A stretch of DNA of 64,000 nucleotides from Roridomyces roridus (Eukaryota; Basidiomycota; Agaricomycetes; Agaricales; Mycenaceae). The stretch spans positions 3,534,001 to 3,598,000 of the forward strand of contig JARKIF010000004.1 in assembly GCA_029378245.1 (NCBI GenBank), given 5' to 3'. The position numbers and the translations under genes are program-made. Below are positions 53,255 to 64,000 of this stretch, in pieces. Position 1 is the first letter of the stretch. Each line of letters starts with the position of its first letter. The notes beneath the pieces were generated by a model. The model did no database searches and had not been told where the DNA came from. It worked only from the letters and a program-made list of their open reading frames with translations.

Positions 53255-55350
53255 GGTTCCACCCTGAAACAGAGAACAGAGTTGGCAACGTATAAGCTGT
53301 CAGAAATCTGTTAAGGATTCTAGAGTAGCACCACATTCTGAACTGCGGATTGATGGGAGACAGCATAACGTTGACTCCGCAGTCGATGATGAACGGGCTC
53401 ACCTGTTCGAAACTCACGCAACGGGCTCAAGTCCCCGCGCGCGGCCACAAGAATCGGAGCCGGCCCTGTGGACAAAAGAAAACTCCCTGGATCGCCGCCC
53501 AGAATCTCCGCCCGCACCCGAACAAGCGCGGGCGACTCGCATGGTCAAACGAGTGCCGTTGAATGACCATCCAGTCCAGCGGGGAAAAAAAGACAAACTA
53601 ACCCCGACTCGCAATGAGAAGGTGGAAAGGAATAATTCATACGCACGTTCTTTCATGGAAGTAGTGCCGGCGCCGAAATCCTGGAGAGACTGTATCCGAT
53701 CGACGACCCTGAATCGGTAGATGGAACTTTGCGGAAATTAGTGGGCAAGACGGAGCGCTGGGATTTCGCCACTGGCTCGCCACACTCCTCGTCCAGACTC
53801 GGTATCCGTCAGAACTATACGGGACGAAGTTATAATTATATCCAACGTAGAAATCAGCGTGCCAAGAGGTTTCGACTGCGGAATGCCTTTCGTCCGTCGG
53901 CAGAGCGCGGCGGTGATTCGAGGGAAAAGAACAAGCATCCAGCGCGATGGGCAATCGTGGTGCAGCTAGGCTGAAGGAAGAGCATACCCAACGCTCGCAT
54001 GAGAACCGAGACAGACTTCAAGCCAGGATCTGGGGCCCAACTATGTCCCGTCCAATCTCATGCCGTGCGAGATGTCCTTGTTCACCTGAGAAATGTTGCG
54101 AGAGTACACTTTTATACGTGGAAGGCTCCCGGAAGCGGAATATTAACGCACGTTTTGACAGAATGGCAGGATTGACGGTTGGCGGAATTCGATTTTGGTT
54201 AGTATTCTTGCCAGGCTGTCGAGAGCTGTGAGGATTTCAATCTCCAAGAGAAAGCCGAATTCCAGCTGTGTATCGCAGACTCACCAGATGTTCCTTGGGA
54301 GCGCAATTGTTAAAGGCCTGCTGACAAACCCTTGTACCACATCCAACCGATGTCGCTTGAGCAGAGAGGAGCATGTCAGGCAGATCATCATTCATTGATG
54401 GCCAGTGCGATTTGATCAAGGATAGTCGGCGGCCGCCGGCCGAGAACGCTAACGTTGAGACGGTCACGCGGTAACGCAGGCGCGTATGAAGACAGATGCC
54501 AAACAGCGGACTGCCAGCAGAGTTCGCACAGCAGCCGCTAGTTGTTCGGATGAAGTGTGAGTTGCTGCGTTCCCAGCGAGCGCCATGGTGGTCAAGAGCA
54601 AGAGTGATTTGACAGTGATCTGATTGGATCACTACACTGCCACATCATTGCTTCTTAACCATCACTTCCATCATCGTCTGGACGCCGTTTCTATCGTGGT
54701 TCAAGAGCTCGGGAGGGCAATGCTGGCAAATCTCTCTTGGGTCATTTGCTGATTTGACAACTCGATTGGCACCACGAGGATCCTCGGCGAATGGGCACGG
54801 CACGCTCTTTGGACGTGCCCTGGCTTTTGCCCCCCGTGTAAGAGGGTGGAGGATACCAAGTTGAAGGCGGAGGTCATTGAGTGGTTGAGGGAGCAGGTGA
54901 AGGGACTCTAGGTTTCGGTTTCCGGTTTTCGCCTCGGTTAGCAAAGCGCTCCGTTCGGCTCGGGCTCAGCTCGTTTGGTGGCTTCACCCCTAAGTCGATG
55001 GCGCACTGAACTCGGCGCAGTGATTGTCCTTACCGAGAGATGGCTCTCAGCGAATTCTACCGGGGTCAATTTATTTTTTCTGCAGGAAAACTCTGAGTGT
55101 TGCTCGTTCGATAATTTCAAAACAGCTTCGGAATCAGCAATGACCGACGCCGAACGAAAAGGAACGATCCAGAGCACAACATCTGCGCACCGAAAAGACT
55201 GACTCTGCGCGGGAGAACCCGGGCGTCGTAAATCTACAGAATTATGCAAGACTGGAAACCAGTCCAGATGGATTGTACACGTCGGTGATCTCAAGAATGT
55301 ATGTATGGTTTACAAACTACAGCCAAGAAAATATCACAACCACGTATCTA
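53255..55350. other. Intergenic region with large dispersed repeat
   Basis: No gene supported. Contains the first copy of the direct repeat (54110-54800) described separately. A variant T-arm word (CCGTTCGGCTCGGG) lies near 54947-54962. Confidence 0.5.
54110..54800 (+). repeat. Dispersed repeat, copy 1
   Basis: Blocks match 58190-59650 in the same order and orientation: CTCCCGGAAGCGGAATA, CCAGGCTGTCGAGAG, ATTCCAGCTGTGTATCGCAG, GACAGATGCCAAACAG, GCCATGGTGGTCAAGAGC and CTGCCACATCATTGCTT, then GATTGGCACCACG. This copy is shorter because copy 2 carries insertions. Confidence 0.8.
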
Positions 55351-56097
55351 TCAGCAAGCCCGTGAAGAAGGCCCCGCATTCTGGAAGTTGGTGGCATGGA
55401 ATTTCATATACTCGCCCTGGTGCTCCTTGTTCTCGGACAGCACCAGATGGTGAGGAGCGTACCTCCCCAACTCACCGTCCTCAAACATCACCGAAACACC
55501 TCGCTCGCAATCAAGCCCCCGAATCTGCACTTGAGCGTACTTTCCGATCCGCTCAGGACAACGCCCATCCCAGTCAAGCCCAAGTACCAGCACCCGTTTA
55601 CCAAATGCGAGTTTAATGTCTTCCCGCAGAGGTCGAATGGCGGGCGCACCGATCTTGAGGACCTTGGGGACTTTCGGTTTGCGCTTGGCTTTGCTTGCGA
55701 CCTCAATCCCGTGGACTTGGATTCTGAGCGTGCGCAAATCTTCGTGTGTGTATCGTCGTTCTAGGAAGATGTAACCCGTCCGATTTTCCGCAGCTCGCGC
55801 GCCGATGGACGGAATGAGCTTGTCGATGTTGTCGAGCTTCGCGACATCGCGGATGACCACATCCACCCTTTTTTTGACCATATGCTGCGCCGAGAGCCAC
55901 TCGCCGTCCTCCTCACCGGGTAGCAACGGCCAGAGCACCACGGGGGGTGATGTGGATACCGGGACGATATCGGCGGTAGTGGCTGGACTGAAGGAGCATC
56001 GGATACGCAAGGCAATTTTCCGATAAAACAACGAAGAATCAGTGACAGTGCCATAGCGTCCATTCAAGTATAAGAGACTAGATTTTCCAGCGTTCAT
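55351..56097 (-). CDS. Conserved-looking protein of unknown function
   Basis: A single exon encodes 248 residues from the ATG at 56097; the open frame extends further upstream but without another ATG. I do not recognise a domain. The middle has a basic cluster (ASKAKRKPKVPKVLK), and the C-terminal third is strand-rich (GKRVLVLGLDWDG, YAQVQIRGLD, VSVMFEDGELG), perhaps a small beta-barrel. No signal peptide or membrane segment. The long, balanced composition favours a real gene. It lies between the two copies of a dispersed repeat together with the AKR gene next to it, in the same orientation. Confidence 0.6.
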   Translation of the reverse strand: MNAGKSSLLYLNGRYGTVTDSSLFYRKIALRIRCSFSPATTADIVPVSTSPPVVLWPLLPGEEDGEWLSAQHMVKKRVDVVIRDVAKLDNIDKLIPSIGARAAENRTGYIFLERRYTHEDLRTLRIQVHGIEVASKAKRKPKVPKVLKIGAPAIRPLREDIKLAFGKRVLVLGLDWDGRCPERIGKYAQVQIRGLDCERGVSVMFEDGELGRYAPHHLVLSENKEHQGEYMKFHATNFQNAGPSSRAC

Positions 56098-56409
56098 ATT
56101 TGGGCTGGCGGAGTTGGAGTTGGGAAATGAGGAATGTTTGCTGATTCGATTGGTCACACCCTACTGGACCGAACGCAGGAACTCGCGATGGTCGTTGGAG
56201 GCACCTACTTACATGCACGGCGAAAGAACATCTGTTTCCCGTTCGAGTCGGGACTCTGTACTCTCATTAGCTGCATCAGCGACAGAACGAGATAATAATA
56301 CCGTACACACATACGCTGCATCAAAACCCCGTTACAGTGACTTCACTCTCTCGTTCGATTCAGGATAGAGTTTTGGACTGCACATCCTCATTCAGTCGAA
56401 TACATTTAT
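56098..56409. other. Short spacer with T-arm-like hairpin
   Basis: Contains a perfect hairpin of the dispersed family at 56237-56253 (TCCCG, loop TTCGAGT, CGGGA) and a weaker variant near 56350-56365. Confidence 0.55.
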
Positions 56410-57862
56410 TTAATCCTTAACGGGCCGAATCGGCTCGAGCCACAGCCGCTTCTCAAAATTCGCCGCATTGAAAAGGAAATTCCGCTGGGTTCCATCTCCC
56501 TGCGAGAAACCCGTCAGTCTACGCAAGGACGAAAAGATCAAGGAAACGAACAATGAAGGAACTGGGGAACCCGGGGTCCAATGGAGTCACACTCTCGAGG
56601 TAGGCTATCTGCTCTGCCGATAACGAGATGTCTAGGGCTTCGAGGTTCGAGAAAAGGTGCTCGACCTTGCGACCGCCAACGATGGGGAAGCAGTAGGGCA
56701 CCTTCTGCATCACGTAGGCGATCGCCACTGAAGTCGTTCAGTAACAGGATCATCGGAGAGAGTGAGCAAACGACGCACCGGCAGTGATACTGTTCGTCCC
56801 CACCTCGCCAGCAACCTTCTCAAGAGCAGCGGACATCCTTTTCTCGTCCTCGGTTCTCTCCCATTGAGGACCTCGAATCGTACGCCCATTTTCTCCCGTC
56901 GTGCGACGTCGTTCCTCCTCGGCATCGGTGCGGAACTTTCCACCTCCGACGACGTTCCACGGCGCGAGCGCAAGTCCTGAGCAGGATAACTTATTGGATC
57001 TGCTGCATGGGATAGTAACGCACCGTGAGCTCGAGCCATGGGGATAATCTCGCGCTCGAAAGAGCGTTCCATGACGTTCCACGCGCCCTGGTAAATAGCA
57101 AACGGTGTCTTGCCGTGATCGCGAGCGTACTGATTTGCTTGGGAGACGACCCAGGCAGGGGTATCTGAGATACCCTGGCGCGCCGCTCAGTAATCAAGCA
57201 CTGTCCCAGTCGAAAGAACCACGCACCAGATACAGCACCTTACCCTGTACGACGAGATTGTGCAGCCCATTCATCACCTCCTCGACACCGGTATCCCAAT
57301 CCCACCAATGAACATACAGAATGTCGATGTACGTCGTGCGCAGTTTCTTGAGACTGGCTTCGACGCTCATATGCATTGATTTGGCGTTGTTCCCGACGTA
57401 GGTGACTTTTTTGGAGATGCTGTCGTCGCCGGCTTTGTAGTTGGTGGTGTACTGCGGGTTTAGCCGCCTGAGTTGTGGTTGTAATTGAAGGAAAGAATGG
57501 CACCTTGGTGGCTATAACTAGCTGGTCGCGGATGCCCCGCTTATCTGCCCATTCTCCAATGAACATCTCCGACGTCTCATCCTGGCTGCAAAGACGTATC
57601 AGACTCACTGCCAGAAGAACGAAAGACGGAATACGCACTAGCTGTTGGCTGTGTCGATAAAATTCCCGCCCTTGTCAAAGTAGGCGTCCAGCAACTGGAA
57701 GCTAGACTCCTTGGACATCCCGCCCATGATGGAACTCCACTTGTCCCCAATGTTTGCAGCGCCGAGCTGGATCGGTGAGACGTGGATTCCAGCCAGAGGC
57801 GACAGAGTTCTGTAAATTCCGAGTTTGCTAGGCGGCGGTGGGGCAGGAGCGAAGAACGACAT
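56410..57862 (-). CDS. Aldo/keto reductase, aryl-alcohol dehydrogenase type
   Basis: Seven exons (57862-57639, 57585-57504, 57451-57227, 57174-57024, 56976-56779, 56727-56552, 56499-56410) give 381 residues. The AKR tetrad is complete: D70 and Y75 (NFIDTANSY), K102 (VIATK) and H150 (YVHWWDWD). The start [15 protein letters not shown] and the motifs [16 protein letters not shown] and [12 protein letters not shown] are those of the AKR9/AAD group, which reduces aromatic aldehydes such as veratraldehyde with NADPH in the cytosol. An in-frame ATG at 57916 would add 18 residues; the later one was chosen because family members begin there. Its product fits lignin breakdown and supply of aryl alcohols to H2O2-forming oxidases. 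Confidence 0.93.
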
Positions 57863-58189
57863 GTTGGATGGGACTGGATAATCGAGATGGAGCAACTCGA
57901 GGGTGTGAGTAGCCATTTTATATCTGTCGCATAGAGCTATACCCCGACCGATTGCGTGACAAGTAATTTCCCGTTCACGGCCATTGACTAAGGATTGGAT
58001 TTGTAAGCCGGGCGAGAAGTAGAGTTGATCGGGGGAGCTAGAGAAACAGGTTGAACATCAGCGCCGAGTACCCAACGAACAGTTGCAAAACGGCTGGAAC
58101 GCACGGATGCACGTGCCAGAGTACAATTGGAAAGCCACGTGGAAAGACATGAAACAGTCTTCAAGAACGACTTGAAACGAGACAAGTTC

Positions 58190-59650
58190 TTCTATACGTT
58201 GCCGCCTCCCGGAAGCGGAATACCAACGCGCATTTTTGACGGAATGGCAGTATTGACGGCTGGTGTCCTTCCAGGCTGTCGAGAGTTACAAGGATTTCGG
58301 TCTTCACGACAGGCCCAAATTCCAGCTGTGTATCGCAGAATCACAACATCGCCTGTGTTCTCATCTTGTATGTACTAGGACAGAGAGATCGACCCAGTGT
58401 CGGGCGGCCACGCGCCCGCTTGAGGAGAGGGACATCAGGCAGATGACCTACCCGCCGCTGGAAGAGTCGCTGGCGGCCACCGGTGGCTACCGACGAACAC
58501 CGGCGGCCGTTGGTGGACGGTGATTGTCATTGTTTCCCGACGAATCGCTGATGTATTTTGGTGATCGCCGCTGGCATTCATCAGATCACACACTCAAGTT
58601 GACGAGACTTCCCGTCCACTGGGTTTCAGTGAGAGACTGGTGAGAGATAGGGATATTTGCTCAATGTTGTGAGATTTCGTTGGCTCCATGGTTATTTTTC
58701 ATGTGGTTTTTCAACCTCGCCGCGTAAATGAAGGACTCAGGTGATGAAATGATGAAAGCCGCTTCGGCTTGCTGGTTTCCGACGGCTTCCAGTGAAGTCC
58801 ATTGGATGACATGGTTTTTTTTGTAGCAGGAATTAGATATACTTCACAAATAGATTAGGAACAAGAAATTATTCACTGGAGTCCGGTGGAATGCACTGGG
58901 TGCCAATGGGATGCCAATGTATTGATGCCTCAAGTAAGTACTTGCAAGAAATAAGAGCCGTTCGAAGTGAGCATCATCAACTGAAGAGCGCCAAAGATGG
59001 CGTAGACATAGATTGATGAATTTGAAGCCCACCCACTGTAGTCCATCGTGAGCCGATGAACTCCAGTGGAAATCGGTCTGATCCTCGGCGGCCGACGCTG
59101 ATTTCCGCCATCATCCGACGCCGATCGCTGCCGATCAGCCGTTTGACAGCTCCGCGTGTATTACTGATTCATTGATGGCCCGCAAGTTCCGCCGAGCGGT
59201 TAGATTCGAATCTCGAGCCCACAGATTCAAGTGGTAAGATCGAGCACAATCCGGGTGCAGAGAGGTTCAAGAGAGGAGCCGAAAAGCCATAGCCAGTGCG
59301 ATTGGATCAAGGGTACATGCTCAAAGTCGAGACGCGGTAACGCATGTGTATAAAGACAGATGCCAAACAGATGACTGCGAGCAGAGTCGGTCAGTTATAG
59401 AGTTGGCAGAGCAGCCGCCAGTTGTGCGGATGACGTGTAAGTTGCTGCGTTCCGGGGAAAGCCATGGTGGTCAAGAGCAAGAGGCGATTTGATTGGATCA
59501 GTGCACTGCCACATCATTGCTTTCCACTCTCTCGGGTCATTTCGGGCTTGCAGTTGGACTTGCTCACTGGATCTTGACTCGACCCGGGTGGGCACCCGGA
59601 AACTTGATTCAAACTTGATTGGCACCACGGGGATCGTCGGCAAATGGAGT
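58190..59650 (+). repeat. Dispersed repeat, copy 2, with insertions
   Basis: Direct-orientation partner of 54110-54800. After the block CGCTTGAGGAGAGGGACATC it is interrupted by about 720 bp and later by about 100 bp (59181-59280) absent from copy 1. Two genes lie between the copies. Confidence 0.8.
58446..59167. mobile_element. Insertion with CGGCGGCC/CCGATC words, inferred from empty site
   Basis: Copy 1 of the repeat runs from CAGGCAGATCATCA straight into TTCATTGATGGC (54380-54402), while copy 2 has about 720 bp between the same blocks. Its left part holds GGCGGCCACCGGTGG and CACCGGCGGCCG, its right part CTCGGCGGCCGAC and CCGATCGCTGCCGATC. The core repeats CCAGTG and CCATTGGATG words. No coding capacity. 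Ends are good to about 5 bp. Confidence 0.6.
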
Positions 59651-60139
59651 ATGGAGCGTTTTTCAAGGATGGCATCTAGCCAGAGTGGGTGACCAACAAC
59701 GATATTTGCTTCAAGATGATGACGCCTTCGCCGCTGCGGGAGCCTGTGGCATCTCGAACTTGATCCTGTGGGCTCTGTCTCGTGGAATGTCGAATTTCCG
59801 CCAGGTTCTCGGCCCTCCGCTTCGTTGCTCAAATATACTTACTTACATACAACTCAAGCTGAACTTTTATGGTCGCTCGTTTGTCTTCAGCCATCTCCGC
59901 GTGTGTTTTTCACCACGCAAGTTGATGACCGTGTGGCGTGGATGTTCTTGAGCGAGGAGACGCCGCGTATTCTGTGGCCCAGCCTCCCAGGTGGACATTC
60001 ATTCGGCCTTGTATGACGTACTCATTCAAATTCTCGTATTGTTCGTCCAGATGAATATCTGTGGCGAGTATCGCAGGCAAGGTAGCCCAGGGTTTAAATA
60101 CCGTGAGCGGCCATCGGGAGACACAAGCTTCTCCCCATC

Positions 60140-60704
60140 ATGAACGCCAACCAGCTGCACTCTCGGATCGCCAACATCGATAGACAGATATCTCGCCTAC
60201 AGACCGAGATATCCATCCTCCAGACAGAGCGAAACAGCCTTAATAGACAACTCGTCATCTCACGCCCTCCAATTCTTGGCTTGCCCCATAAACTGATGGG
60301 CCAAATCTTCTCACTCGTACTGTGGGGATGACTCTGCAACTACGAGTTATGAAACTTTGGCTCTTACCCATGTTTGCGCTCAGTGGAGAGCAGTGGCGCT
60401 CTCTCTGCGTGAATTGTGGACCCTGTTCCATGTCGGGATCAAAGCGAAGTGCCAATTGCTCTCCGCACTAATGGAGCTCTGGCTTGAACGAGCTGGTTCG
60501 CTTCCACTCTCCATACGCGTGGCGGTGGGGCAGACTAGTCAATGGGATACGCTCTTGAAACCAATTTCTCCTTGCTCTGGACGATGGGAGAGTATGGAAC
60601 TGTCAGAGGCATCGACAAGTTCCATCATCATTTCCAGCGAATGTCTGGACTGCCGCTCATTACCAGTCCTGAAGAAACTCACGTTGATTTCAACCATCGG
60701 GTGA
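60140..60704 (+). pseudogene. F-box protein fragment, frameshifted and truncated
   Basis: It starts with a coiled-coil helix (ANIDRQISRLQTEISILQTERNSL) and the first half of an F-box (PPILGLPHKLMGQIFSLVLW), the same layout as the F-box genes at 28-36 kb. A single extra base in TGGGGA near 60327 changes the frame; the second half then reads LALTHVCAQWRAVALSLRELW, followed by LELWLERAG-like and LKKLTL segments, and stops at 60704. A full gene would be about three times longer, so the 3' part is lost. Its sequence is only distantly like copies A to C. Confidence 0.75.
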
Positions 60705-61085
60705 CTCGCATGCCATGGCTGCATCAATCATGCCCAGTGACAAGTCCGTGTTTGAACAGGTTCGGAATCTGCACGGAACAAGAATAGAACGTGATGAAAA
60801 ACGAAGTATGCCTTGGCACTTTCGCCGTGCGTCTGAGTGGGAAATAGCCAGTCTGAATTGGCATAGGAAATTCAATGCGAGGAAATGGGCAACTTGGTTT
60901 CCGACAGATTGTTGAACTAGACATCACAATTTCCAACGCTGCGTCTGATTGCCGAGGGTGACATGCTGTGTACAGCAGTGCGGCTCCAGTGCGGCTCAAT
61001 GCAATTTTGATTCAATTCAATGGCCATTTATGTAACGCACGCACGCCTTGTCCGCTTCTCCCTCTTCGCACAGCGACAAAGCAGC
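60705..61085. other. Spacer
   Basis: No coding signal recognised; promoter region of the SDR gene. Confidence 0.4.
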
Positions 61086-62254
61086 ATGGGAGCTACCATA
61101 GCCCGCATGTACCCGCCCTTCTTCGATCCCGAACGTGACATGCCGGACCTCTCTGGGAAGGTACTTACGCGGCCCTCCCTCTCTCTGACCAGACTGAAAT
61201 CCAGCGTAGGTGATCCTCGTCACGGGCGGGAACGTCGGCATAGGCTACGAAACGGTCAAGTACCTTCTGATGAAGAATGCCAAAGTCTACCTCGCCGCGC
61301 GCTCACCGGACAAAGCCGTAGCTGCCATCAAGAGGTTGGAGGAGGAGACGAAGAAGTCGGCGATCTTCCTCGAGCTGGATCTTGCGGATTTGAAGAGCGT
61401 GCGCAAGGCGGCAGAGGAGTTCTTGGAGAAGGAGGGGAAGTTGGATGTTTTGTTCAATAACGCGTGAGTGTCGACTCTTGCAATTAATGTCAGACTGATT
61501 AATGGGTGAGGCGGATAGTGGTGTGATGAATGCCCCCTCCAAGATGCTCACTGTCCAGGATTACGATCTTCGTAAGTGTCCATCGTGTATTCCCAGCGAA
61601 GAACCTCATGGCACACAGAATTCGGGACCAACGTCCTCGGACACTTTTTCTTCACGGAGCTACTTGTGCGTTGCCCCTTTGTATCTACCAGATATAACTC
61701 AAGGCTCGTCGCAGCTTCCTGCGCTCAAGAAATCCTACGAAGAGACTCAAATCCCGGCCCGTGTAATCAACGTCTCGTCCGTCGGCCACCGATACGCCCC
61801 CGGCAAGGGTATCAACTTTGCGAGCCTCAAGAAGAGTGCAGAGCGCGATAAGTATGTCAAATGGAGCAGTTGGTGCGTTCTTTTATTCTATTCACAGCTC
61901 AATCTAAGCACGACCAGGCGCCTCTACGGACAAAGTAAAATCGGCAACATCTACACTTCGAACTATTGGGCCAAGACGCACTCTGATGTGCTCGTTTCTT
62001 GCTCGCTGAACCCGGGGGGCATCAAGACGGATTTATATCGGTGAGTGCAATGATTCTGAGTCCAGCTGAGATGCACATCGACTGTCTACAGGCATAGCGG
62101 GAAATGGTTCGAAGTTCTCATTGACTGGACGGCGTTCCCAACCTAGTGCGTATCATCTGATCGTTCGTTCCTGTCTTTGAATTGACTTTCCTTCAGCCTC
62201 GGCGCGTACACACAGCTATGCACTGTGGGAAGCAAGTTCAATCAGGCTGACTGA
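61086..62254 (+). CDS. Short-chain dehydrogenase/reductase, C-terminus truncated
   Basis: Eight exons (61086-61160, 61210-61463, 61519-61571, 61619-61665, 61715-61872, 61918-62040, 62092-62145, 62197-62254) give 273 residues. It has the cofactor motif TGGNVGIG (30-37), NNAG, the catalytic serine (NVSS, 164/165) and YGQSK (Y199, K203), with NPGGIKTD after it. This is the retinol-dehydrogenase-like SDR group, NAD(P)H-dependent, common in fungi. The family normally runs about 40-60 residues further after the TQL segment; here TQLC is followed by unrelated residues and a stop inside a small inverted repeat, so the 3' end appears replaced. The core active site is intact; stability of the product is doubtful. 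Confidence 0.85.
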
Positions 62255-62312
62255 CGACTCAATCAAGTCCCAATTTTGTCAATCAGCCTGATAGTGCCCA
62301 ACTTGAGTGCAT
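62225..62312. repeat. Small inverted repeat at the SDR 3' end
   Basis: CAATCAGGCTGACT near 62239-62252 and TCAATCAGCCTGAT near 62278-62292 are inverted; AAGTTCAATC and CAACTTG words lie outside them. The gene's last codons fall in the left arm. Confidence 0.55.
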
Positions 62313-64000
62313 TTCGTGCTCTCATCCTGATTGTATTCTGAACACTCACCCACAAAACACTCAAAAAACACTGGCTTTTCACAAAATGTTTGAATCTATA
62401 TTTGTAGGTCCAGTAAATTTATTACACTTGGTCGTCTTTCTCTAGTAACCAGCCTTATGAACCTTGTGAACTTTATTTCAAGGTGGTAGGTTGACTTGTT
62501 GTTGAGCAAAGGCCGTTTAAAAAAACAAGTGTTTGTTGTTGTTGAATCAGTGGCTGTGGAAAAACAGGAGCAAACAACACGTCGGTGTTGCCACAACGAT
62601 CTCATCTAACCTCGCTTGCACACGGTCGGATGGGCCTCGGATGGGCCTCAATCTATTAAGGGACTCCATGGCCTCCCCCTGGGACCGCGTTTGGCCTGCC
62701 AATACCCCAATCCACGCTTCTCACGGCCGTTTTGCCCGATCTGCAACATCGACGCGCCGAGCGCGATATACTCTCCCAGGCGCCTCACTTCCGGCCTCAA
62801 ATCATCTCACATGGCCTGCCGTTACCCCTGATACTGTACCTGGGCCCATTTGTCGCAGCTTTCAAGCGGACGCCACCTACTCGAAGCCATTGAGGCGCTA
62901 CAAGTCATGCAGGAGACATCGGGGGCGGCGCTGCACGATGGAGAACGAGGATTTTGCTGGTTTCTAGTCCCAGGTGCGTCACTGAGCCTGCCCTTCTGTC
63001 CCGTTGCTAACCCTCCTCTCATTCCCCGATGTCGTCGTTCCACGCATTCGCGGCCCGACTACCTCTTATGGAGCGCCCTCAGTCATGATCATCCTTCTGA
63101 GAAGCACCCATATCATCTACGTCGCTTCGCTTGTTTCTCCCAGGCTTACTGCAGGTCCTTTTGAAATGTCGCTTACCCTGCAGCCTGCCTGCTCGCATTC
63201 TCCGGCGTCGATCCTGTCGTCGTTCCCACCACCCAGCATCCTGCAAGCGCCGCACTCTCTCGCTCCTTGTCCCCGTGGATGACTCCTGCCCCAACTAAGC
63301 TGTCCGAACCCGTTCGACTTCTTCCCTCCGGTTATTCACAAGGATCTTCTCATCTACGCTCACACACCGCCTCGGAACCCGTTCCATTGTCGTCCCCGTG
63401 CACAACCCTGGCTCGTCTGGACCAGCAGAAACATTCGCAGCCCAAAACGCTGGTCTTTCTCCGCGTGTCTCCGCACCCGGACCAAGACTCCTCCATTCCC
63501 ACCAAGCTCATTATACACCCGACCTGTGATGACCGCACCGCTCATCCCACCATCATCAGCAACAGGCTCATTCACCACAGATTCTCGTACAATCCTTTCC
63601 TGGTCTCCGTTGACCACGCCCATCCCAACGCCTAGCCCCAAAGTGCCCTTGAACATCGACCTGAGTCGCACGCACCCTTTGCTGTGTGTCGGTTCTCATC
63701 CGGTATGCGGAACGGTTCGTCTGTCGGGACCAGCGGCTTCGACCTCTTTGGAGATATGGACGTTAATTCAGACGTTAACACAGACGCCCATCTCCAAATT
63801 AACGGCAAGACCGATGGGCTGCGCTTGTTCGGCAACGTCGGCTGCTGATTGAGACGGGTGAGCACGTCGTGTGCGCTGCATTTTTGGTTCGCAGTAGTCA
63901 AGGTGCCCTGGCGGGTATCACATTACCTTCGCGATGTTCCTCGGCGGTGCGTTGCACGGTTGGTTGAAGCACGGTACGTAGGTTTCGACCCGCACTGATA
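62313..64000. other. Terminal region without a supported gene
   Basis: From about 62600 the plus strand is C-rich with coding-like stretches in changing frames (for example 63300-63630, and 63700-63846 ending LRLFGNVGC). They may be exons of a gene that continues past the window, but I could not chain them with splice sites or recognise a domain. Confidence 0.4.

Larger units (their letters stand above)
57863..60139. other. Intergenic region with large dispersed repeat and insertion
   Basis: Holds copy 2 of the dispersed repeat (58190-59650) and the insertion at 58446-59167. No gene supported. Confidence 0.5.

Noticed and set aside
55351..56157. Longer start for the unknown protein
   Set aside because: The codon at 56157 is GTG, not ATG; the first ATG in frame is at 56097.
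62533..63902. Open frames near the window end as a gene or retroelement
   Set aside because: Frames change without splice sites that join them and no known motif is visible.

Overview
The window is nuclear DNA of a mushroom-forming basidiomycete (Agaricomycetes, most like a white-rot litter or wood decayer). Evidence: genes split by many 46-65 bp GT-AG introns with CTNAC-like branch points, a fungal class II (ligninolytic-type) haem peroxidase, a glyoxal-oxidase-type copper radical oxidase, a CBM1-like secreted protein, an aryl-alcohol-dehydrogenase-type AKR, an expanded F-box family, a DUF6593 protein and many small inverted-repeat elements. There are no operons; genes are read singly from both strands. 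I rebuilt the exon chains by hand from splice sites, phase continuity and family motifs.

Layout: 1-576 is the 3' end of an ABCC transporter; 577-3670 is repeat-rich with a 1.75 kb inverted-repeat element. Then come a DUF6593 gene (3671-4391, +), a CBM1-like secreted gene (4850-5158, -), a glyoxal oxidase (7318-9349, -), a 25-exon P-type IIC (Na,K-ATPase-like) cation pump (11779-16450, -), a ThrE/Prm10-type transporter (19097-21011, +), a BTB protein (22998-24193, -), a cytochrome P450 (25187-27153, -), two frameshifted F-box genes and one intact one (28398-36573, -) with a secreted beta-propeller gene between (32097-33020, -), a 371 bp inverted-repeat element (36814-37184), a class II peroxidase (39738-41245, +), a broken DUF3435 tyrosine-recombinase gene split by another foldback element (41828-43433, +), a third inverted-repeat element (43838-44469), a C2H2 zinc-finger protein (45447-46435, -), a Ser/Pro-rich protein (48733-49935, -), a secreted Ser/Thr-rich protein (52162-53158, -), an unknown protein (55351-56097, -), an AKR (56410-57862, -), a broken F-box gene (60140-60704, +) and a C-terminally truncated SDR (61086-62254, +). 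The last 1.7 kb has no gene I can support.

How the genes could work together: the oxidase makes H2O2 outside the cell, the peroxidase spends it on aromatic substrates, and the AKR and P450 fit inside-the-cell turnover of aromatic aldehydes and lignin fragments. They are spread over about 50 kb between unrelated genes, so this is loose co-location and not a proven cluster.

The most unusual structure is non-coding. At least four elements with unrelated sequences share one design: short palindromic words repeated in both arms, with the arms inverted around a unique core. A separate dispersed motif folds like a tRNA T-arm and occurs eight times exactly in 64 kb; it is a candidate SINE signature.
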